Positions 32,429 through 45,349 of a stretch of DNA of 64,000 nucleotides are shown here, in pieces. The position numbers and the translations under genes are program-made. Within the stretch, counting starts at the first letter, position 1. Each line of letters starts with the position of its first letter. The stretch covers positions 42,668,153-42,732,152 of the forward strand of contig NC_087071.1 in the NCBI RefSeq assembly GCF_963678635.1, given 5' to 3'. Under the pieces are notes generated by a model. It made no database searches. It was given only the letters and a program-made list of their open reading frames with translations, and was not told the origin of the DNA. The DNA is from Symsagittifera roscoffensis. Taxonomy: Eukaryota; Xenacoelomorpha; Acoela; Convolutidae.

Positions 32429-33189
32429 GCGTTTTCACGAACTCGGTGGAGAAAGTTCTCTCATAATTATTATGGATACGAGAGTATCGGATTGCCAGCG
32501 GGAATTACCACTTTCGACAAAAAGAATGGGAAATTTAGATGTGGAACCCCCGTGGAAACCGTCGGGGAACTAACCAGTGGAGAAGGAGATGACCCCTATG
32601 GTGCAGGAAGAGCAGGAACTTCAACAGAGCTACCGAAGCATGGCCAGCTGTAGTCAGTACCAGCCTGTCAGATGAGTAAACCAGTAGGGTGAGGGGGGTT
32701 ACGACTCGTCAACGTGATGGAGCGATTATATAATGATGGCGATAAAACGCAAGCGGAAGGTAACCGAATTTAAGGTTCCCAATGCCAGGGTCCTTGTCAA
32801 CGTTTTGTTCACCATCTTTAACCTGCCAGAGCTGAATTGAGCCATGGGCAATGCAAATCTAAACTTAATACTCGTGGAAGGACGGGTGCTTAGACAACAA
32901 TTTTAACAGAATCCACATACTCGGCAAAGCAGTTGTAACGATCGAACTAAACGGTTTCGCCACTTAGGAGAAGATATCGGTCATTACAAGAAAACATCAA
33001 TCAATCCTGGGGCAGGACTTGATGGGATCCTTCAGTTTGGAGCTGGTCTGAAAGGATCTAATAATGACACTGCTAGAGGGAAACACATATGACCAGGAGG
33101 AGCATGAACTTAATTTTTAGGAACAGTATACCGAAAGATGACTGCAACTGTAATCATTTCTGTTAACTGTTCCCAAAAGTCTATTCTAG

Positions 33190-34470
33190 AAAAAGGTGCA
33201 TACGCAATGCCAATGTACGGGAAGATTTCTTCGACAAATTAAAACCGGTGCAACAAAAAAAGAGCGGAGAGTGCCTATTAGTCCACAGGATAAAGTAAAT
33301 AAGGAAAACACGCTTCTAATGCAGGAAGGACATATCATAAAACTTGAAAAACGTTCCAATAAAAATGGCTCTAGAATCGAGTGATTTCAATAAACAAATA
33401 CCAAATGCCTAACATAGACGAGTCAAAGGAACAAGCCAAATTATTGCTAAAAGAAAAAACGGGGAAATATATTTTACAACGCTAGAATTTTTGTACGCGT
33501 ATGGGCAAGTAGCTGTAGAGTCGAAAATAAGTGACAAATGAAACTTCTCATTAGTTGGGGGAAAGTTCACCGGGACGGACCTAACGCTTTAAAAACGGTT
33601 TTCACTGACTAACAACGATGTCCGCCGAACTTCAAAGAGCAACGGACACACTCATAAGGGAGTTCAGGGGGGGGGGGGGCACACGCATCTATAGAAGAGA
33701 TACTAATAGTCTCAAGGTGAATCAAGATTGAAAATATTGCGCTGGTAGAGAACATTCCGGGAAAATTTGAAGTTGCAAACGCGTCGCTACAACTCCGAAA
33801 CCGAAAGTTTGCAAAATCACGTTGGCAATGGCCGGGTAACCAAATAAGCCATATCAGAATTACGCCAGTAATACGAAAAACGAAAGCTATAGGAAAACTA
33901 AAAGCAACGCGGACTAGAAAACAGTTACAAAGACTAATGTGATCTGTATATAGTTAACTTAGGTTTCTGCGGAAATAGGCGCTTCTCCAAGGCAACTACT
34001 GAGCCAGAATAAAGAATTCTTTTAGATAGAAGAGTGTGACGCATCGTTTTTTGTCTCAGGCGGTTAGTGGCCAATGTAACCTAGCTCAAATTCTTCGACG
34101 CACTTGGGTTGTTTGCCACAATGGACTGGGCGCAATGCTAGAATAGCATAGCCAGGAGGGATGGAAACCAACTTATTTGCATCATTACGTTTCAACCAAA
34201 TGCAACACTCAAGTCGCAGAATATACAAATACATTAAGTAAACAAAGCCTGCCGGCTGCGGACGTATTGTTATGCGTGCGAAAATCGGCCGATGGTTTGA
34301 GATTTATTTGCTCATCGCAAATTGTATGTATGAAGCGACAGCGGAAAATCAAACGCCGTTTTCAAGGATTGCAAGCAAGTTGCTCACTGTCTTCTCGGTA
34401 CATCAGTAATTTTAATTTAAAAAATGACCCAAAACTTCTCCACGTCAACTCCGGACAAGCCGGATAAGAG
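33190..34470 (+). pseudogene. Ty3/Gypsy pol: reverse transcriptase and RNase H relics
   Basis: Short pieces in shifting frames: RRVPISPQDKVNKE with GHIIKLEKRSN (33,260-33,360), KYQMPNID (33,395), a TTMSAELQRATDTLIREF stretch (33,610-33,665) and RKSADGLRFICSSQ further on (34,280). These are the order and spacing of the Gypsy RT fingers and palm and then RNase H. The YxDD catalytic box is not recognisable: a G-run at 33,668-33,679 sits just before its expected position and the frame around it is broken. Very many stops; old and inactive. Confidence 0.65.
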
Positions 34471-34799
34471 TACCAACACAATTAACATCTCCACTCACTA
34501 AGGGAACGTAAACCTCAATGTGATAATCAAAAGCTTGACAGACCCGGTCTTAACCCACCTTAGCTCGAGCAGCTCCGATTCGGACATAGAGGTAATCCTG
34601 CAAAAAAGCTACCCCTGTAGCCTACGTCATCTAAAAAACTGAACACGATAAGGTAATTCTCGTCAAAATTACCTGATTTTTCTTACCCCCTCATCAATAC
34701 GGAGAAATGGATCTACTCAGTAATAACAACTGACAGTAAGGTGGTGCGGCAGATGGAGCAACGACAAACCCTTGACAAGATGGTGGAGACGAACATAAA

Positions 34800-35760
34800 A
34801 CAAGACCCATGCTCAAGACCATAAGCGACGCAAAACGGGACAAAAACCCGAGGACGAAGGAGAGGTTTACGAACCTGGGCCAGTGCTACGGACATCGGTT
34901 CACAGATTTCGTGTTTAGAGAAAACTGCCTGTGGATGGATGGGAAGCTCGCAATACAAAAGGCGCTGAAAACCCCGATAAGGAAACGACCACACTACTAC
35001 CACTACTGCCGCGACAAAATCTATGCCTCCTCTAATGACATCTGGATGCCCATGATTCACAGCAAATGGCAGCGACGTTCAAGCTATGCGAAAATTGCCT
35101 GGAATCAGGTAAAAATCTATATCCTGGCATAGCAAAGGGTGACATAGGGGAAATTTCAGTACCAAATGAACGCAACAAAATAGACCAATTGACTTTTGAG
35201 TCCCGTAAAATGCGAAAAAAGTGTAAAAAAAGTGCCCTAGTGAGATGTTTTTTCTCACTGGCTCTCGGCCGATGGCTGCTTTAGCAGTAACTCGAAAAAT
35301 GTCTTGAACTTTTTTCAAAAGTATATCGCTACTAATGGACGCCTAAGAAAACTTCACATGGATCAGGTTTTTGGTTTCTTCTCAACTAAGATTAAAACCT
35401 TCTGCGGAAATGAAAACATTGAAATAGTAAAATTGTTCTAGATCTTCGGCCAACCGGTATCGTGGAAAGAACCAATGCTCCCTTAAGAACTACGTTGTAA
35501 CATATCTGAAGCAACATACCGAGCAAAAGTTCAAGCCTCCTATAGTAGGAGCACCAAGCGCAAAAAGACTTGTTCCGCACAGTAAGACGAACCTCACTCC
35601 ATTCGAAGCACATCATGGCAGAGAAGCAAATACTGTGTTGCGAAAGTTAAAAAAACTGTCCAAGTTTGAAAAATCACAACTGGAACAAAATAGTTCACCA
35701 AAAATTGTCCTCTTTAGATTAAACGAGCGTAGGAGCCAAGGGAAACACTTTCAGGATCGA
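34800..35760 (+). pseudogene. Ty3/Gypsy integrase relic
   Basis: Pieces in order: FTDFVFRENCLWMDGKLAI (34,895-34,950), the zinc-binding N-terminal part with HYYHYCRDKIYASSNDIW (34,990 on) and KGDIGEISVPNERNKIDQLTF (35,135-35,200). Then come FFQKYIATNGRLRKLHMDQV (35,310-35,370), containing the second catalytic Asp region, and TPFEAHHGREANTVL (35,590-35,640). The order matches a Gypsy retroviral-type integrase. It is broken by several frameshifts and stops. The element's 3' end is unclear between 35,760 and 36,000. Confidence 0.7.
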
Positions 35761-35999
35761 TCGATGCCTGGGATAAGAGCAACAACTTAACAATAGCCCA
35801 ACAAAATTGACGCGGCTCCAGAACGTTAGACGAGAAGGAACTCACCGAAAGATACATTGAGCTTCATCGCCCTGAGGCACCTTCAGTAGTGCGACATGAA
35901 CATCAAAGGAATAGCCGAAACAGCTTCGATGGGTTACTTTGGTTCATATTTTTCTTTTATGTCACGATGATATAACACGATGTCTTTGGCGATATCAGG

Positions 36000-36259
36000 T
36001 TTAGGTTTTTACCTGATTCTCGGCAGTGTTTGCATAGCTTGGCGTCCGCTGCCCATTTCTTGTGCATCACGGGCATCCAGATATCTTTAGAAGTGGCATT
36101 GATTTTGCCGCGGCCGTGGTGGTAGCAGTGTAGTCATTTCACTATCGGGGTCGCCAGTGATTGGTATTGGGGGTTTTCCATCCATCTACGGGCAGTTTTC
36201 TTTGGACGCGAAGTCTGTAAAGTGATGTTGTATCCTTCGCCCAGGTTCGTAATGATCTT
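36000..36259 (-). pseudogene. Second Gypsy integrase fragment, inverted, ending at the gap
   Basis: On the minus strand this reads FTDFASKENCP..DGW, then HCYHHGRGKINATSKDIWMP, with MHKKWAADAKLCKHCRES. This is the same integrase N-terminal region as 34,895-35,110 but from a better-preserved and different copy (HHCC zinc ligands visible). It is cut by the N-run at 36,260. It could be a second inserted element in opposite orientation or a scaffolding artefact. Confidence 0.7.
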
Positions 36260-36459
36260 NNNNNNNNNNNNNNNNNNNNNNNNNNNNNNNNNNNNNNNNN
36301 NNNNNNNNNNNNNNNNNNNNNNNNNNNNNNNNNNNNNNNNNNNNNNNNNNNNNNNNNNNNNNNNNNNNNNNNNNNNNNNNNNNNNNNNNNNNNNNNNNNN
36401 NNNNNNNNNNNNNNNNNNNNNNNNNNNNNNNNNNNNNNNNNNNNNNNNNNNNNNNNNNN
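36260..36459. other. Assembly gap (200 N)
   Basis: Exactly 200 unknown bases, probably an arbitrary-length scaffold gap. Features on either side do not match each other (Gypsy integrase on the left, tandem repeat on the right). Confidence 0.99.
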
Positions 36460-39400
36460 AACAGTTTGAGGAATCGGTGAACAAATAACAAAATTTATGT
36501 TTGACAATCTTAAGCTGATATGGAGTCAGCAGCTGTTAGTAGAATCCGTAAATTACAAGAAGAGTTCTCAACTTGAAAACAATTTGCACAATTTGTCAGC
36601 GGAATCCTTATTTTGTGAACAGAGTCCTCATAAGTTTGCAAACCCATTTACGAATGCGGAATCTGCTTTTATTTGAGGAATCTGGAACAACTAGCTATAA
36701 TCGCTGAATGCGAAAACTGCAACAAGACTAATTTGGCAACAAAGTTTTTTTACAGATTTTGTACACTCACTCCACAAAAATTTTGTTACTGGAATCCGTA
36801 TACACTTTGTAACATGTTTAAAGAATTCTCTCTGGAATCCAGGAACGTAGAGACACAAAAGTAGTGCACAATTTGTCCTTGTAATTACGGTTTCTGCAGA
36901 ATGTTGAAAAATAATTAGATAGATCTCGCAACATGATGGAAAAAATGAAATTTTTTGTGCATCCTATTTATAAAAATTAGATTATTCTTCACGTATTAGA
37001 AATTTTTTTGGGTGTTTCGTATCTTGCAAGAAATTTGAAAACTCAGAAAAAAATCATGTTTATTTTTCAAAAATTTGAAGGACTCTTTGCATGATTTTCT
37101 AAACTGAAAGCGTTAATGAAACAAAAGTTTCTCTGAACAAATCAGGTTTTGTACCTATTAAGATTTTTAAGAAATCTGAGCCGTTAGTTTGAGCTAAGCC
37201 GGCTTCTGATTAGAACAAAAATAATGTTTTTCGATAGTTTTGCGTACCAATCAATTATTTGCAATTTTTTGCTCAAAATGGCTCCAAAAAACAGGCAAGT
37301 TTGCGGAATTTGCTGTTAGTTTTGTGAAACCTGGAACGATTTGAGAATTGACGAAGAAAAAAACAATGTATATAATTATTAAACTTAAGCTGACGTGGGT
37401 CCGCAGCTGTAGCTAGAATCCGCAAACTAGGCCGTATAAATTTGAGGAATCCTTTTACCATTGCGGAATCCGCTTACTTTTGCGGAATCTCTCACAAGTA
37501 CCTATAATCGCTCAAAGCGGTAGCGGCAACAAAATTTATGTAACAACAAATTGTAATTTACAGGTATTTGCACACTGAATACATGAAAATTGTTTAAGTG
37601 GAATCCACTAACATTTCAGAACGTATTTAAAGATTTCTCTATAAAATCCAGCAACGTAAAGACACAAAAAAAAAATTCTGCGCCTCTCCAGTGCACAATT
37701 TGGCCTTGTAAATACGTTTTTGCGATATGCTGAAAAATAAATAGATAATTTTTGCATCATGATGGAAAAAAAGGAATTTTTTTTTATTTTAATTTTTAAA
37801 AATATGGATAGTTCTACACATCGTGCTAGGAAGTTTTTTGGTTTTTTCGTATCTTGCAAGAAACTTGAACAGATTTAATTACCATTTCAAAGTCAGAAGA
37901 AACTTTCAAAAAAAAAATTTTCAAAAAATTTGAAGGACTCTTTGCATGTCCTCAATCACCTGTGACATATTTTTTTCTCAATTTCTTTAAAATTTTTGGT
38001 GATATTGTAATTAATTGAGCAAAATTTGGTAGATTATTAACTCTTTTCTTCACTTTCAATAAAACTAACAACTTGATCATGATTTTCTAAACTGAAAGCC
38101 TTAATGAAACAAAAATTTCTCTGAACAAATCAGGTTTTGTACCTATTAAAATTTTTTCAGAAATCTGAGCCGTTAGTTTGAGCTGAGCCGGCTTCTGATA
38201 AGAACAAAGATAATGTCTTTCGATTATTTGCAATTTTTTGCTCAAAATGGCTCCAGAAAACAGGCAAGTTTGCGGAATTCGCTGTTAGTTTTGTGAAACC
38301 TGGAACGATTTGGGAAATGATGAAGTAAAATCAATGTATATATTTATTAAACTTAAGCTGGCGTGGGTCCGCAGCTGTAGCTAGAATCCGCAAACTAGGC
38401 CGTATAAATTTGAGGAATCCTTTTACCATTGCGGAATCCACTTACTTTTGCGGAATCTCTCACAAGTACCTATAATCGCTCAAAGCGGTAGCGGCAACAA
38501 AGTTCATGTAACAACAAATTGTAACTTACAGGTAATTGCACACTGAATACGTGAAAATTTATGAAATCCAGCAACGTAAAGACAAAAAAAATTATGCACC
38601 TCTCCAGTGCACAATTTGGCCTTCTAATTACGTTTTTGCGATATGCTGAAAAGTAAATAGATATTTTTTGCATCATTTTGTAGGTGGAATGCACTGACAT
38701 TTTGAAACATGTTTAAAGATTTCTCTCTGGAATCCAGGATCGTAGAAACACAAAATTATGCACCTCTCCAGTTTTTTGCATCTTGTTGAAAAAAAAATTG
38801 CATCTTTTTTGAAAAAATTGGATTGCTCTTCACAGTGAGTTAGACTTTTTTATGGGTTTTTCATATCTTGCAAGAAATTTGAAAAAAAATTTGCAACTAG
38901 TTCAAAATCAGAAGAAATTTTCATATCTTTTTTCAAAAAATTGAAAGATTTTTTCCAGGTTCTTTAATCAACTGTGACAATTATTTTTTCAGTTTCTTTT
39001 AAGTTTTTTGATTTAATTTGTATTTAATTAAGCCAAATTTGATAGATTATCAATTTGAATCTTCAATTTCTATAAACCGATCAGCATGATCGTGCTTTTC
39101 TAAACCATAAGCTTTGAAGAAACAAGAGTTTTTTTGAACAAATCAGGTTGATATTCTGAGTTTTTTACCTATTAAATTTGTTCCAGAAATGCTGAGCCGT
39201 TAGTGTGGGTGGAGCCAGCTTTTGATTGGAACATCGATAACTTTTGAAGGTTTTGCGGACTTCACAAATTGTAAATGGAATTCCCAAACTCTACCTGATT
39301 TCCGCTAATTGTAAATCTCAAATCATAAATTCGCTCATGCAGAAACTGCAACAAAACTAATTTAACAAGAACGTTTATTTTACAGGTATTTGTACACTGA

Positions 39401-39500
39401 ATCTACGAAAATTTTGTATGCGGAATCCGCTAAAATTTCGGAACTTAATGAATGATTTGTCAATGGAATCCAGGAACCTATGGATACAAAACTATGCACT
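36460..39500 (+). repeat. ~0.9-kb tandem repeats rich in GCGGAATCC words
   Basis: The phrase CTTAAGCTG..TGG..CAGCAGCTGT / GAATCCGCAAACTAGGCCG recurs at about 36,508, 37,383 and 38,350, spacings of 875 and 967; a fourth, diverged partial copy is near 39,290. Each unit also contains a left arm of the 0.9-kb inverted-repeat unit (37,165, 38,155, 39,185). GGAATCCGC words recur every 20-40 bases in part of the unit. No gene. The interval 39,500-39,950 is poly-A/T-rich spacer. Confidence 0.8.
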
Positions 39501-39951
39501 TATAAAAATTTGGCCTTGTAAAGACATTTGTTTTAAAATATATATTTTTTAAATAGGCAATTTTTGCAACATGACTGAAATGAAATGGGTTTTTTTTCAC
39601 ATCGTGTTGAAACCTTTAAAAGTTTTTGCAATTCGCAAAAAATGTTTGAAAAAAATTGTGCAAATTGTTGAAAAACAGAAAAAAATTGAGTTTTTTTTTT
39701 AAAAACTGAAGGGTTTTTTGCACGTTTTTTAAACAACTGGGCCTTCTTTCAATTTTTTCTAATTTTGTTTTCAATTTTTTGATGTTTTTGTAGTTATTTG
39801 AGCAAAACTTGGTCGATTATCAAATTTTTATTTTTTTGATAGAAAAAATGACATATTCACGATGTTCCAAACAATAACCCTTTATGAAAAAAAATTAATT
39901 TCAACAGTGCAAGTACCAACAAGGTTTTGTGCCAATGAGTGTTTTCACGAA

Positions 39952-40865
39952 CTGATGAGCCGATAGGTTGCGCGGAGCCAGTTTCTGACTAGAACATAGA
40001 TAATACACATGAAAAATTTGCATACTAATCTACTCTTTGCAATTCTGCGCAATACACTTTATCGACTTTTTCCATAGTAAATCGTGGAGAACAGCTCAAC
40101 GAAATTTCTTTAAAATTTCGCCAGTTGAATCACAATAAAAGAAATTCGTATTTGTACAGAGTCTAGAGACAAATGAAAGTTTGCTATGTGAAAAGATATT
40201 TTACCAAGCGTTTTAAGATTTGACCGAGAGATGAACCGAACAAAGGTATATGGAAATTACAATTGTTCAAAAACATTAGGAATTGTTGTATAATAAATAA
40301 TACTCTAAGGTTACTATAAATTTTATTTATAGGTTAGTGGAAACGGAAATAAAAAGCGTTTTTCAAAATACAAACACAGTTCCAAACAAACATTGTTGTT
40401 TCAGGTGGCTGCTGCTATAGACCAAGCTTTTTCTAGCTTTTATTCAGATGACAAAAATAATCGATTTTTAATTCAGTTTTCAGTGTATTTTATGAAAAAT
40501 TTATAGTGACCCAAGAATATTGTGTCCCTAAAACCAATTGATACTGTTCTTCGGACATTTGTAAAATCCATATAACTCTGACTGGTTTCTCTACATCAAA
40601 AAAATCAATAATTGGGTAAAGGTCACATACCAATTTTTCGATTATTTCTAAATTCTGTACAAATTCAGATTTTATTTGATTGTTACTGGTGAACTTAATA
40701 ACTTAATAAATTGCATTTTTCATCGCAATATACAGTGAGAAAAATCACAATAAAATGTCACGTTTTGCAAAAAAACAGAATTCTCTCAAAAATGTATACA
40801 TAATTATCTTTGTTTTAACCAGAAACTGGCTTCCGCGCTAATTTATTGGCTCAGAATTTCTAAAG
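39952..40865. repeat. 0.9-kb unit bounded by inverted repeats, copy C
   Basis: Left arm GATGAGCCGATAGGTTGCGC..CCAGTTTCTGACTAGAACAT. The right arm on the minus strand is ATTCTGAGCCAATAAATTAG..CAGTTTCTGGTTAAAACA. The inside matches 21,385-22,195, e.g. GGAAACGGAAATAAAA and CAGGTGGCTGCTGCTATAGA. The following 40,870-42,230 continues to match 22,260-22,900, with extra sequence at about 41,600-42,000. Confidence 0.6.
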
Positions 40866-42254
40866 AAGCTCCTAGAGAACAAAAAATAAAATTTAAAACC
40901 AATTCGTTGAAATTAACTGATTGTTGTACTGATGATGATCACTTTAATTGTTCTATGAACTATTAAAAATTCAGATAATCTCCCTATTTTTTCTCAAATT
41001 TTTACAAACATACTGAAATATCAGTGAAATTGAAAAAATTGTCACTGTTGCGTAAAGAAGATGCAAAATTCGTTTTAAAATTTTAAATAAGACCCAAAAA
41101 ACACTTCAAGTTTTAACAAGACGTAAAATTTATTTCATTTTTTAATGTGCAAAAAGCGCTGCAATTTGTTCGAACGAGTTGTCAAAAAGAAATTTTTCAC
41201 ATGTTCCATCATGATGCAAAAAGTGTTTCCTTTTTTTCAACATCATTTAAGAAGCTTCTCAATTGATTTAAGAAGATTAAAAAAAACATTTCAAATTAAC
41301 TTTTAGTTTTTTCTAAGTGTGATTTTTTTCCAAGTGAAAATTTGCGCTAACTTTACATTGATTTTTTGTTCGGAAAAAAATTTGGAAAATTTCAAAAAAA
41401 AAACTTGAAATAAAACTTACAAAACAATTTGTTTTTACCATTTCAGCAATCGAAGAGCTGTCGACCAGCTAGAGAGTTCTCAATTGATCTTGAGATATAA
41501 TTTGCCGTAACAATCAGGAATGTTTTCAACGTATCGTTTTTTACGCAATACACAAAAATTCTTAACAACTTGATAATTTTAGAATTTTTTTCATTTTAAT
41601 CAAATTAAGAACAAGCCTTCTAAAAAAGTTCCAGGACAGCTCAGATCTCCCTTTTTAATAAAAAAAAGTACAAACTGACACGAAACTAGATGTTGGAACG
41701 AAACAGGAACGAGAAAACGAAACGCTAGGTTGTGGTGAACAGTTCAGGCGAGCTCCTAACTCACGACACTACTCAAGGTGAGCTAAGGAGTTCAGAAATT
41801 AGGCAGTTTAACTACAATCAACAAGAAATAAAATAGAATGCAGCCAAAAAGAAAGCTCCATCAAATCCCAAGTAGTCAAGGGTTTGCTTGTTTTGTCAAA
41901 GAGACTTTCCGAGTTTCAATTCTCTCCAGCAACATCGGAGAAAAATAAATGAAACAAAAACATTGGAAACCAAGTTATATTGAAGCAAAATTGATGATGA
42001 TAAAACGGAAGAAAATGGAAAAATGGAAGGAGGAATTGTGAGCTTGTCAGCCCTTTGTTGGAAATGGGGTGGAAAATTGAGACATTTCTTTCAAAACTCA
42101 AAATCAGTTCGATATCAATATCGTCAACGGGAAATCGCACTTTCTGTGCTTAAAGCTGGCTTAAAATCATTTTTTGAGAAATCGCACTTTCTGTGCTTAA
42201 ATCTGGCTTAATTTTTTCTCTAGGGATAAAAGAAATGTTTGATATCGTAGAGCA

Positions 42255-42640
42255 ATGCACTCAAGAATGTCAAAAAACAAACTGGAGGATCAAATTGATG
42301 CGGAATGTTTCTTTTATGGCAAACAATTTCACCGTGATATCCACACTCGAGCTTTTACTACAAAACTGCCAGGTAAGCTGTCTTTTATTGAACAAAGACA
42401 GACTGCCATGCAAAGATTATTTAGTTTTTTTTCCATGCACTAAAAAAACTTTAAAAGATCATAATAACCTCCATGCTCATTTGTTTCAATTATTTACAGG
42501 GCGCATATCAACATCCGAATTTGATCCAATTACCTTCTTTGGAGTGGCCAAAGATGATCTACCACTAATTGAGGGAATCGTTGAAGCACCATTTTCATAT
42601 ACATTTTTGACATCCAGGAAGGCAAAAACGTTGGGAATTA
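42255..42640 (+). pseudogene. Reading-frame relic upstream of PolB, copy C
   Basis: Frame from ATG 42,255 (MHSRMSKNKLEDQIDAECFF) is open for 62 codons, to 42,443. The shared stretch TKLPGKLSFIEQRQTAMQR corresponds to 22,905-23,340, which supports this frame over the longer overlapping 150-codon frame at 42,193. A possible acceptor TATTTACAG lies at about 42,500. Conserved downstream words (AKDDLPLIEGIVEAP..IFDIQEGK) suggest a further exon. Family not recognised; perhaps the N-terminal part of the polymerase. Confidence 0.4.
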
Positions 42641-42999
42641 GCTAGGAGATAAACCGGGAAAAAAATGACCAATTGTATCGTCCTAATTTTATGCAAAAAA
42701 CTTGTACACTCTGCTACAAAACTATACTTATACACGCTACGAGAAACGCGACGAGTTAAACATTCCTTGCACCGGAGAACAAAAATTATATAGCAGTTAG
42801 AAACTTTTTACTTCGAATCGATCAATGCTACCACGGACTCTTTCAAAAGCAACCGAAATAACTATTTGCATTGGGAAATCTTTCCGTAGTTTCGCATCAG
42901 TTTCTCCCATTTTGCAAGATGATCTAATTTTCGTCTTTGAAAAAAATTCAAAAATTCTGAAGAGGGTTTTTTGCCTGCGAATTTAAATATTCTGGTTAG

Positions 43000-45190
43000 A
43001 AAAGCGTGGTGAAATTGAAAACTAATTTCAAGATTCTGAAAAGGCTGTCAATAGTCGCCTCAAAATTTTTTTCGATGAATTGACTGGCAGAAACTTGACT
43101 AGAATACTTGAAGTTTTCGCGTGTGCAGAAAAACGTTTTGATGAAAAAGATGACATGTCTAGCCGGTTCGTGAGAATTCAAAAAATCAGCTGATTGGTTT
43201 GGAACATTACTTAGAACGCTCTCTTTTTTTACCGCTTTTTGGAATCAATAGTGGGAGTAATTATATAATTTTTATCAAATCATTTTCGATCCTGTACCAT
43301 ATTTGTGATGAATAAATCAAACCAACAATTTGAAAAAGCAACCAATTTCAGAGATGTACAATTTTTTTATATGTAGTTTCTGAGAGCAGCAACAGTCTGG
43401 CTTTCATTCTGAAAACTTATGATGCAGATGAAAGGATTTTTTTTCCTACGAGTCGTTTGACAGACCAGACAAGCTTGATCGTACGGAATTGCCCCCACAT
43501 GAAACTTTTTTCAGTAAACTGAGAATCAACAACCCTCTAGAAAACAATTTCAATACCCAGCAAAAACTGATAAATAGAAGACTTGATCAATAAAATGCGT
43601 TGCAAAAGCTACGTGAAAAACCAATTCCCCTGATAGGATTCGAAAACTACTCTTACTTGAAAAGCATCAGGAACCAACACGTCAGGACAAAGTTCAAAGA
43701 TTTCCTAAAATTGTATTACAGCAATGATTTCGTTCCCGCTCTTGATTCCGTGCGGAAGAGGCTAGAGTTTTACGAGGAAAGAGGGAATCGAAATCTTAAA
43801 ACTGGGATGCATGGTTCCGAGCCCTGCAAATATCTGCTAACAGAAATCGAGAAATCAAAACTTCTACCGGTCTTCGAAGTTGATGGGAGTTTGTGATACA
43901 CTTGAAAAAAGAACACTTGGTTGATGGACCATCAAACGTATCTACGCGCGCAACAGTTGCTGCTCAAATTTTAAAATTTAACTCGTTGGAATCGACGCTA
44001 GCCATTTATAACAATGTGCCAGGAGATGCCAGTTCTTCTCAATATGTCAGGAAAGGCCAACCGGACTTGGTTTCCTACCAGTTGTTATCAATCGGTCAGG
44101 AGATGTCAACCAGAATTTCTACAAGATAGAAGTTTAAATCTGAAACTGGTCGGTTCACAGCTAGAAAAACAGGATCAGTAAATTCTTGGATAGTATTATG
44201 TCCTACTATCAAGAATCAAGAGAGGATTTTAAAAAAAAAGAAATTTTTAAGAAATACGACATGAAACCATAAAAAATTGGTTGTTACCCTGTTGATGGCT
44301 TCTGCGATCACTGTGAAACAATATTTTATTCTATGGAGTTCTACTGTCACTTCTGCTCCTAACAAGAAAACTTTCTATATTCGACAGATGAAGACGTTAA
44401 AAGAAAAGGTAGGAAAAGGAATGAATGATATCAGACGCTAGTAAAAAGCCTATATTATTCAGAAAAAGCTGGAAGTGTGGTGGTAGCAACCTAAAACAAA
44501 GTCTACAGTCAGGAGTCGTGTCAATAGGATATTTTCCTGCAAAATATCCCTATCTACTGATCACTTACTTTAAAAAAGAACAGATTTTTCTGGCTAAACG
44601 CAATGTGATTTGGTAGTTTCCAACAAGTTGAAGTCTACCTTTTCAAGTTTTCCTAATACTTGCAAAACACAGAAGTGTATCGGAATGATATTGGAGAAAA
44701 TATTAAAAATTTTGTCAAAAAATGTGTTATTTAAAAAAAAACCCGATTTTTTTTTCTTTAAAATGGAAGGTTGCACAACTATCACTCCTCTCCTTAACTA
44801 GTATCTGACTTCATGCTTTTCAATCTGAACTCATCTCTTTTTCAACTTGTTAATGATGCAGCCGTAGGGAGAGAAAAATCAACACCCTGGATATGTTACT
44901 GAGAAGATAAAGTTTCTGAGTGATAACTCATACGGTTTTCAAGTCTTGGACAGGTGCAGACTCGCACTAACCAAGTACCTCGGCAATGAGAAGACACAAA
45001 AAGCAACACAAGAAATCAAGCAAATTTCGATGTGAAAAAATTACGAAAATAGAACTTTGGGAGTCAAGGATGGAACACAGAGTTATTATATATTTTTCAT
45101 AAATCAGGTAACAAAATAAGTTCGAGGATATGGAGATGAATGCGGGCTCTTTGTATCTAGCATTAGGGAAGAAAATTGTATACAACCTGG
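43000..45190 (+). pseudogene. DNA polymerase B (Polinton type) relic, copy C, palm motifs visible
   Basis: This is the best PolB copy. In order: FDEKDDMSSRFVRIQK (43,138-43,185); KLDRTELPPHETFFSKLR (43,470-43,525); open frame 43,600-43,896 with ENYSYLKS; motif-A region GIDASHL (43,988-44,008). Next are a zinc-ribbon-like CYPVDGFCDHCETIF..CHFC (44,285-44,360), SFPNTCKTQKCIGMI..TTITPLL (44,625-44,800), motif B KFLSDNSYG (44,910-44,936), matching Kx3NSxYG, and motif C region MEMNAGSLYLAL (45,130-45,165). Motif C normally carries two catalytic aspartates (DTDS type); here they read N and G. With numerous stops and frame changes this polymerase is dead. Frames were assigned piecewise, so limits are approximate. 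Confidence 0.65.
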
Positions 45191-45300
45191 TAAAAAACCC
45201 AGTTGTATACCACCTGGTAGTTTTTGTATTCTAACCAGTATTTGTATACTATCTTAGAATTGTATACTACCTAGTTGTATACTAACTGGAGAAAACCTCA
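45178..45300. repeat. GTATAC minisatellite directly after PolB motif C
   Basis: TTGTATAC..ACCTGGT-type words recur about six times with ~20-25-base spacing (AATTGTATACTACCTAGTTG is one form). GTATAC is itself palindromic. The array starts within the polymerase coding sequence a few codons after motif C and seems to have replaced the rest of the gene. Confidence 0.7.
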
Positions 45301-45349
45301 ATAGCTAACAATTATGTGAAATGAATTGAGAAGTGACCCTCTAATCAGA

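Noticed and set aside
36134-36507. Long frames crossing the N-run
   Set aside because: Translation through unknown bases is meaningless; only the left integrase fragment is real.
42193-42645. 150-codon open frame starting MLKSGLIFSLGIKEM
   Set aside because: The homologous region at 22.9-23.3 kb supports the overlapping frame from 42,255 instead.
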